NCBI GenBank assembly: GCA_024642605.1 | Contig: JAHEAT010000018.1 | Span: 1 to 9,811 of the forward strand | DNA from: Microbacteriaceae bacterium | Lineage (GTDB): Bacteria; Actinomycetota; Actinomycetes; Actinomycetales; Microbacteriaceae | Reading direction: 5' to 3' | Length of the DNA stretch: 9,811 bases | Shown here: one piece after another, positions 6,180 through 9,811 of the stretch | Position numbering within the stretch: the stretch's first letter is position 1 | Layout of the letters: each line of letters begins with the position of its first letter | Position numbers and translations under genes: made by a program | The notes under the pieces: model-generated | What the model saw: the letters and a program-made list of their open reading frames with translations, nothing else | The model's database searches: none | What the model was told of the DNA's origin: nothing

Positions 6180-7330
6180 TAGCTTGAGTACGCGCTGTTC
6201 TCTTCGACGTATTCGTGGGTGAGGTCGTTAGTCCAAACGGTGGCGCTGTGAGTGCCGGCGTTGAGTGAAATTCGAATGGCTACGTCTCTAGGGGTCAGAT
6301 CGATGAGATCGCGGCTCTGGTCGGGCTGCCCCTTGCGGCTGACACTAACCCCGTTGATGGCAACATCGATGTCGTATGGATCAAAGGCTGCCTTCGTAAC
6401 GCCAACCGCAGCGAGAATGCGCCCCCAGTTTGGGTCATTGCCGTAGATGGCAGCCTTGAACAGGTTGTTTCTAGCTACGCTCTTGCCAACTTCCACCGCG
6501 TCGTCTTCGGAGGCCGCGCTGACCACTTCGATGGCGATGTCGTGCGCAGAACCTTCGGCATCAGAAAGCAACTGCAAGGCCAAGTCTCGACAGACGTCAG
6601 TGAGTACGCGAGTGAAATCTTCGAGTTCTGGTGTGACGCCAGATGCTCCGCTAGCCAGCAATGAAACTGTGTCGTTGGTCGACATGCATCCGTCTGAATC
6701 GAGGCGATCGAAAGTAACACGCGTTGCTTGGCGCAAGGCGGTGTCTAGCGATGGGCTGTCGAGTGCGACATCGGTGGTGATGACAACAAGCATGGTTGCC
6801 AGCCCAGGTGCGAGCATGCCTGCGCCCTTAGCCATGCCACCGACGGTCCAGCCGTCAACGGTGCGGTGAGCGCGCTTTGGGCGACTATCGGTGGTCATGA
6901 TCGCCTCGGATGCGTCGAACCCGCCGTCGGCGCTCAGTGCCTGTGCCGCGGCAGAAACACCTGCCAAAACTTTGGGTCGGTCAAGCTGCTGACCGATGAG
7001 CCCTGTGGAACAAACCAGAACATCGCCCGCCGAAATGCCCAGGTGTTCGGCCACTGCCTCGGCTGTGGCGTGAGTGGTTTGAAAGCCTTCTGGGCCGGTG
7101 TAGCAGTTTGCTCCGCCCGAGTTCAGCACAATGGCCGAAACCTGGCCGTCGGCCATTACCTGTTTGCTCCAGAGAACCGGGTTGGCTTGACAACGGTTGG
7201 TGGTGAAAACCGATGCGGCCGAGTTGAGCGGGCCGAGGTTGTGAACTAGTGCGAGGTCTAGATTTCCCGATGACTTGAGCCCGGCTCGAACCCCAGAGGC
7301 TACGAAACCGGCTGCAATTGTGACGCTCAC
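6179..7330 (-). CDS. argJ: Glutamate N-acetyltransferase / ornithine acetyltransferase
   Basis: ArgJ moves the acetyl group from N-acetylornithine to glutamate, releasing ornithine and recycling the acetyl group. Bifunctional members can also use acetyl-CoA to make N-acetylglutamate. The 383-residue precursor cleaves itself into two chains: the conserved site appears as [15 protein letters not shown] (167-181), with the new N-terminal nucleophile being Thr179 by count. Other family segments are [10 protein letters not shown] at 70-79, STGLIGQQL at 108-116, and [10 protein letters not shown] in the C-terminal chain. The start is GTG at 7330, overlapping the argC stop by 4 nt (GTGA), so translation is coupled. 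Whether it is mono- or bifunctional cannot be read safely from sequence; no separate acetylglutamate synthase gene is evident here. Confidence 0.97.
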   Translation of the reverse strand: MSVTIAAGFVASGVRAGLKSSGNLDLALVHNLGPLNSAASVFTTNRCQANPVLWSKQVMADGQVSAIVLNSGGANCYTGPEGFQTTHATAEAVAEHLGISAGDVLVCSTGLIGQQLDRPKVLAGVSAAAQALSADGGFDASEAIMTTDSRPKRAHRTVDGWTVGGMAKGAGMLAPGLATMLVVITTDVALDSPSLDTALRQATRVTFDRLDSDGCMSTNDTVSLLASGASGVTPELEDFTRVLTDVCRDLALQLLSDAEGSAHDIAIEVVSAASEDDAVEVGKSVARNNLFKAAIYGNDPNWGRILAAVGVTKAAFDPYDIDVAINGVSVSRKGQPDQSRDLIDLTPRDVAIRISLNAGTHSATVWTNDLTHEYVEENSAYSS

Positions 7331-8373
7331 GGTGCCACCCCGTCGATCTCGAGGCCCAGAGTTTCTTCGATACCAAGGGCAAGGTTCATCGATTGAATGG
7401 CCGCACCTGCGGTTCCCTTTACGAGATTGTCGATTGCCGAGACCAAAACGACCCGACCGGTGTGGGCGTCGTGGGAGGCCGATATTTGGCAGGTGTTCAC
7501 GCCCAACGTGCTCGAAGTGTTTGGCAGGGCTCCATCTTGTAAAACCTTGATGAAAGTTTCTGAAGCGTATGCCGACTGCAGGCTTTCAAGTATTTGCCCC
7601 AATGTGACTCCGGGCTTCGCCGTTGCTGTGTTGACCGCGAGAATGCCGCGAGTCATCGGAACCAGTACCGGGGTGAACGAAATCTTCACGTCTGCACCCC
7701 CGGCTTTGCGCAGGTTCTGCTCAATCTCGGGAGTGTGTCTGTGCACGCCGCCAACTCCGTAGGCCGATGCTCCCGCGAGAATCTCACTGGCTAGAAGAGA
7801 CGCCTTAGGTGCGCGACCAGCACCCGAGGTTCCTACCGATAGCACCGAAACCAGATCGTTCGTTTCGATTAGCCGATCGTGAACCAGTGGTGCGAGAGCA
7901 AGAGTGATTGCGGTTACGTTGCAGCCTGGCACCGCCACACGGCGCGTGTTGCTGAGTAGGTCGCGCTGCTTCGTGCCATCCGAGTGAATTAACTCAGGCA
8001 TGCCGTAAGTCCAGGTGCCCGCATGCGCGCCACCGTAATACTTTTGCCAATCGTCAGCGCTTTCGAGCCTGAAGTCTGCGCCGCAGTCGAGCACTAACGC
8101 GCTTGCATCAAGCGAGGCAGCCACCTCGGCCGACTTGGTGTGCGGCAGAGCCAAGAACACGATGTCGTGACCTTGCAAGGTGGCAGCATCGGTTGGTTGA
8201 AATGTGAGATCGGCAAAAGTGGCTAGATGCGGGTGCAGCGTGGCGACCTTCTCGCCAACGTTGCTGTTGGCTGTAACGGTTCTTACCTGAAGTTGCGGGT
8301 GCTTTGAAATCAGGCGCAAGAGTTCGCCGCCAACGTATCCGCTAGCGCCAGCGATGGCTACCGAATAGACCAT
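7327..8373 (-). CDS. argC: N-acetyl-gamma-glutamyl-phosphate reductase
   Basis: This NADPH-dependent enzyme reduces N-acetylglutamyl phosphate to the semialdehyde, the third step of arginine synthesis. It has 348 residues, the normal length. The nucleotide-binding glycine motif GASGYVGGELL is at 9-19, the active-site cysteine is Cys151 in VPGCNVTA, SGAGR is at 184-188 and HRHTPEI is at 211-217 with the catalytic histidine. Many family members read GCYPTA at the cysteine, so GCNVTA is a variant, although Cys itself is kept. The ATG at 8373 has AGGAG 4 nt upstream. The gap to the pheT stop is only 11 nt, so it is probably read through from pheST. No ARG-box-like operator fits in that gap. Confidence 0.98.
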   Translation of the reverse strand: MVYSVAIAGASGYVGGELLRLISKHPQLQVRTVTANSNVGEKVATLHPHLATFADLTFQPTDAATLQGHDIVFLALPHTKSAEVAASLDASALVLDCGADFRLESADDWQKYYGGAHAGTWTYGMPELIHSDGTKQRDLLSNTRRVAVPGCNVTAITLALAPLVHDRLIETNDLVSVLSVGTSGAGRAPKASLLASEILAGASAYGVGGVHRHTPEIEQNLRKAGGADVKISFTPVLVPMTRGILAVNTATAKPGVTLGQILESLQSAYASETFIKVLQDGALPNTSSTLGVNTCQISASHDAHTGRVVLVSAIDNLVKGTAGAAIQSMNLALGIEETLGLEIDGVAP

Positions 8374-8384
8374 GTCACTCCTAA

Positions 8385-9811
8385 CTAAGCGCGCAGTTCT
8401 GCGCCAAATTTGTCGGCGGCAGCGGCCACCGCAAGATTGCGTGCGTCTGACGCCTCGGCCTGGGTCAGCGTGCGGTCTGACGCTCTAAAGCGAAGGGCAA
8501 AGGTGAGCGACTTCTTATCTTCGGCCACGTTTTCGCCACGGTAGTCGTCAACGAGACGAACATCCTCGAGTAGTTCACCGGCCGAAACTCGAATAAGCGA
8601 AAGCAACTCGCCCGCTGCTAGGTCACGGTTCACGACCAGCGATAGATCTTGGGTGGCTGCTGGATAGGTAAAGATCGGTGCAGCCTGAATCGACTCGGGA
8701 GCGATGGCAAATAGCTTCTCGAGATTAATTTCGAGGGCCGCAACGCGCCTAGGCAAATCGTTTTCGACGGTGAGACCGGGGTCAAGTTCGCCAGCGTAAC
8801 CGATGGTTGCAATCGAACCATCGCGCACCACAACGAGTTCGGCGGTGCGGCCTGGGTGAAAACCCTTCACCGATGACTGGCGGAGCGTTAGCTTTGCTCC
8901 AACCGACTCAACCACAACCCTGGCTGCATGGATGGCGTCGCTGAAATCGTATGCAACGGCCTTGGTTGCCACCTGCGCATCGACTCGATCGCCGATGAAC
9001 ACCGCCGCCAAGTGGCGCGGCTGGTCAGGAATGGTGTCTAGAACCGCCTTGAGCTCTTTATCGCTCGGACGGGTTTCGCCATTAGGCAGATCAGCCGTCT
9101 TGGCAATCTTGCTGCCCGGCAAAAACACCGACCCCTCCTCGAAAAGGGCAATGTTGGTTAGGCCGCGCGACACGTTGCGCTTGGCAGCCTCGAGCAATGC
9201 AGGCAACAACGAAAGTCGAAGCTCGGGGGCATCCTCTTGAATCGGGTTGGCGAGACGCACGGCGTGAGTTTCTTCGGGCAAGAACCAACGGTTGGCGGCC
9301 TCGCTCAAGAAGGGGTAGTTCAACACTTCAACAGCCGAGGCACCAACTACAGCGCTCAACACGTTTCGACGCATCTTCTGGTTGCGAGTCAAACCGCGAC
9401 CAGGCGGGGCCACCGGCAATCTAGCCGGGATGCGCTCGTACCCATTGATTCTTGCGATTTCTTCGACCAGATCGGTTTTGTGCTTTAGATCTGGGCGCCA
9501 GGTTGGCGGAACAACGGAGAGTTCACCATTGTCTAGGCTCTCCACCTCGCAGCCAATGGTTTGGAGAGAACCGACAACTTCTTGCTCGCTGTACGCAACA
9601 CCAACCAGCGAGTGCGCGAAGTCTAGAGCGAGAGTAATCGGCCTGGTTGGTTCGACCAGGTTTAGATCGGCGCCAAGGCGGTCGCCCGAGCCAAAGGCGT
9701 GAACCTCAAGAAGCTGGATAACGCGGGCTATGGCGTTTGGCCCAACCACTGTGTCTACGCCGCGCTCAAAACGCTTCGAAGCCTCACTAGGTAGCTTGTG
9801 ACGGCGAGCAC
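8385..9811 (-). CDS. pheT: Phenylalanine--tRNA ligase beta subunit (C-terminal part, 5' truncated by window)
   Basis: PheT pairs with PheS in an alpha2beta2 synthetase that charges tRNA-Phe and edits mis-charged tyrosine. The frame stays open to the window edge at 9811, giving about 474 residues of an expected 830-850, so the start lies outside. The first visible residues, RRHKLPSEASKRFERGVDT, are the end of the B3/B4 region. Next comes a B5 domain (VVGSLQTIGCEVES to DLVEEIARINGYERIP), then the inactive synthetase-like core (NPIQEDAPELRLSLLPALLE). The C terminus is an FDX-ACB anticodon-binding domain starting near FTYPAATQDLSLVV and ending at KFGAELRA. The GTG at 9749 is internal, not the start. 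The position just before argC matches the conserved actinobacterial pheST-arg arrangement. Confidence 0.97.
   Translation of the reverse strand, partial: ARRHKLPSEASKRFERGVDTVVGPNAIARVIQLLEVHAFGSGDRLGADLNLVEPTRPITLALDFAHSLVGVAYSEQEVVGSLQTIGCEVESLDNGELSVVPPTWRPDLKHKTDLVEEIARINGYERIPARLPVAPPGRGLTRNQKMRRNVLSAVVGASAVEVLNYPFLSEAANRWFLPEETHAVRLANPIQEDAPELRLSLLPALLEAAKRNVSRGLTNIALFEEGSVFLPGSKIAKTADLPNGETRPSDKELKAVLDTIPDQPRHLAAVFIGDRVDAQVATKAVAYDFSDAIHAARVVVESVGAKLTLRQSSVKGFHPGRTAELVVVRDGSIATIGYAGELDPGLTVENDLPRRVAALEINLEKLFAIAPESIQAAPIFTYPAATQDLSLVVNRDLAAGELLSLIRVSAGELLEDVRLVDDYRGENVAEDKKSLTFALRFRASDRTLTQAEASDARNLAVAAAADKFGAELRA

Noticed and set aside
6447..6869. 140-codon plus-strand open frame inside argJ
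   Set aside because: Antisense shadow with low-complexity Ser/Ala composition and no recognisable domain.

Overview
This is chromosomal housekeeping DNA from an actinobacterium. The Microbacteriaceae are most likely, possibly one of the small-genome freshwater lineages (Rhodoluna/Aquiluna type). The evidence is the 16S 5' end with its V1 sequence, the actinobacterial-style rRNA leader (a TTTGAGAACTCA boxA-like element), the pheT-argCJB gene order, the moderate GC content (roughly 50-55% by eye) and the very tight gene packing. The genus is inference; the phylum is well supported.

Every supported gene lies on the minus strand, so transcription runs from high to low coordinates. From 9811 downward the order is: the 3' part of pheT (phenylalanyl-tRNA synthetase beta chain), argC, argJ, argB, argF, a GNAT acetyltransferase, argH, tyrS, a small exported Lys/Ala-rich protein, a non-coding rRNA promoter and leader region, and the 5' end of a 16S rRNA gene that runs off the window at base 1.

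From pheT to tyrS the junctions are overlaps of 1 to 11 nt or gaps of 3 to 33 nt, which suggests one long transcription unit. argC, argJ, argB, argF and argH give five enzymes of arginine synthesis: phosphorylation of N-acetylglutamate, its reduction, acetyl recycling, carbamoylation of ornithine, and cleavage of argininosuccinate. argD, argG and argR, which commonly sit in the actinobacterial argCJBDFRGH cluster, are not present here. argB passes directly to argF, and a GNAT gene lies where argR-argG would be expected.

The 575-base stretch from 120 to 694 has no gene. It holds three tandem sigma70-type promoters for the rRNA operon (the farthest with an A/T-rich UP-like region), a boxB/boxA-like antitermination site, several leader hairpins next to the mature 16S end, and a strong hairpin just after the small gene. 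I found no mobile element, CRISPR array, prophage or clear sign of transfer. The window is mostly ordinary. The points worth a second look are the reduced arg cluster, the small basic exported protein, and the structure of the rRNA promoter and leader.
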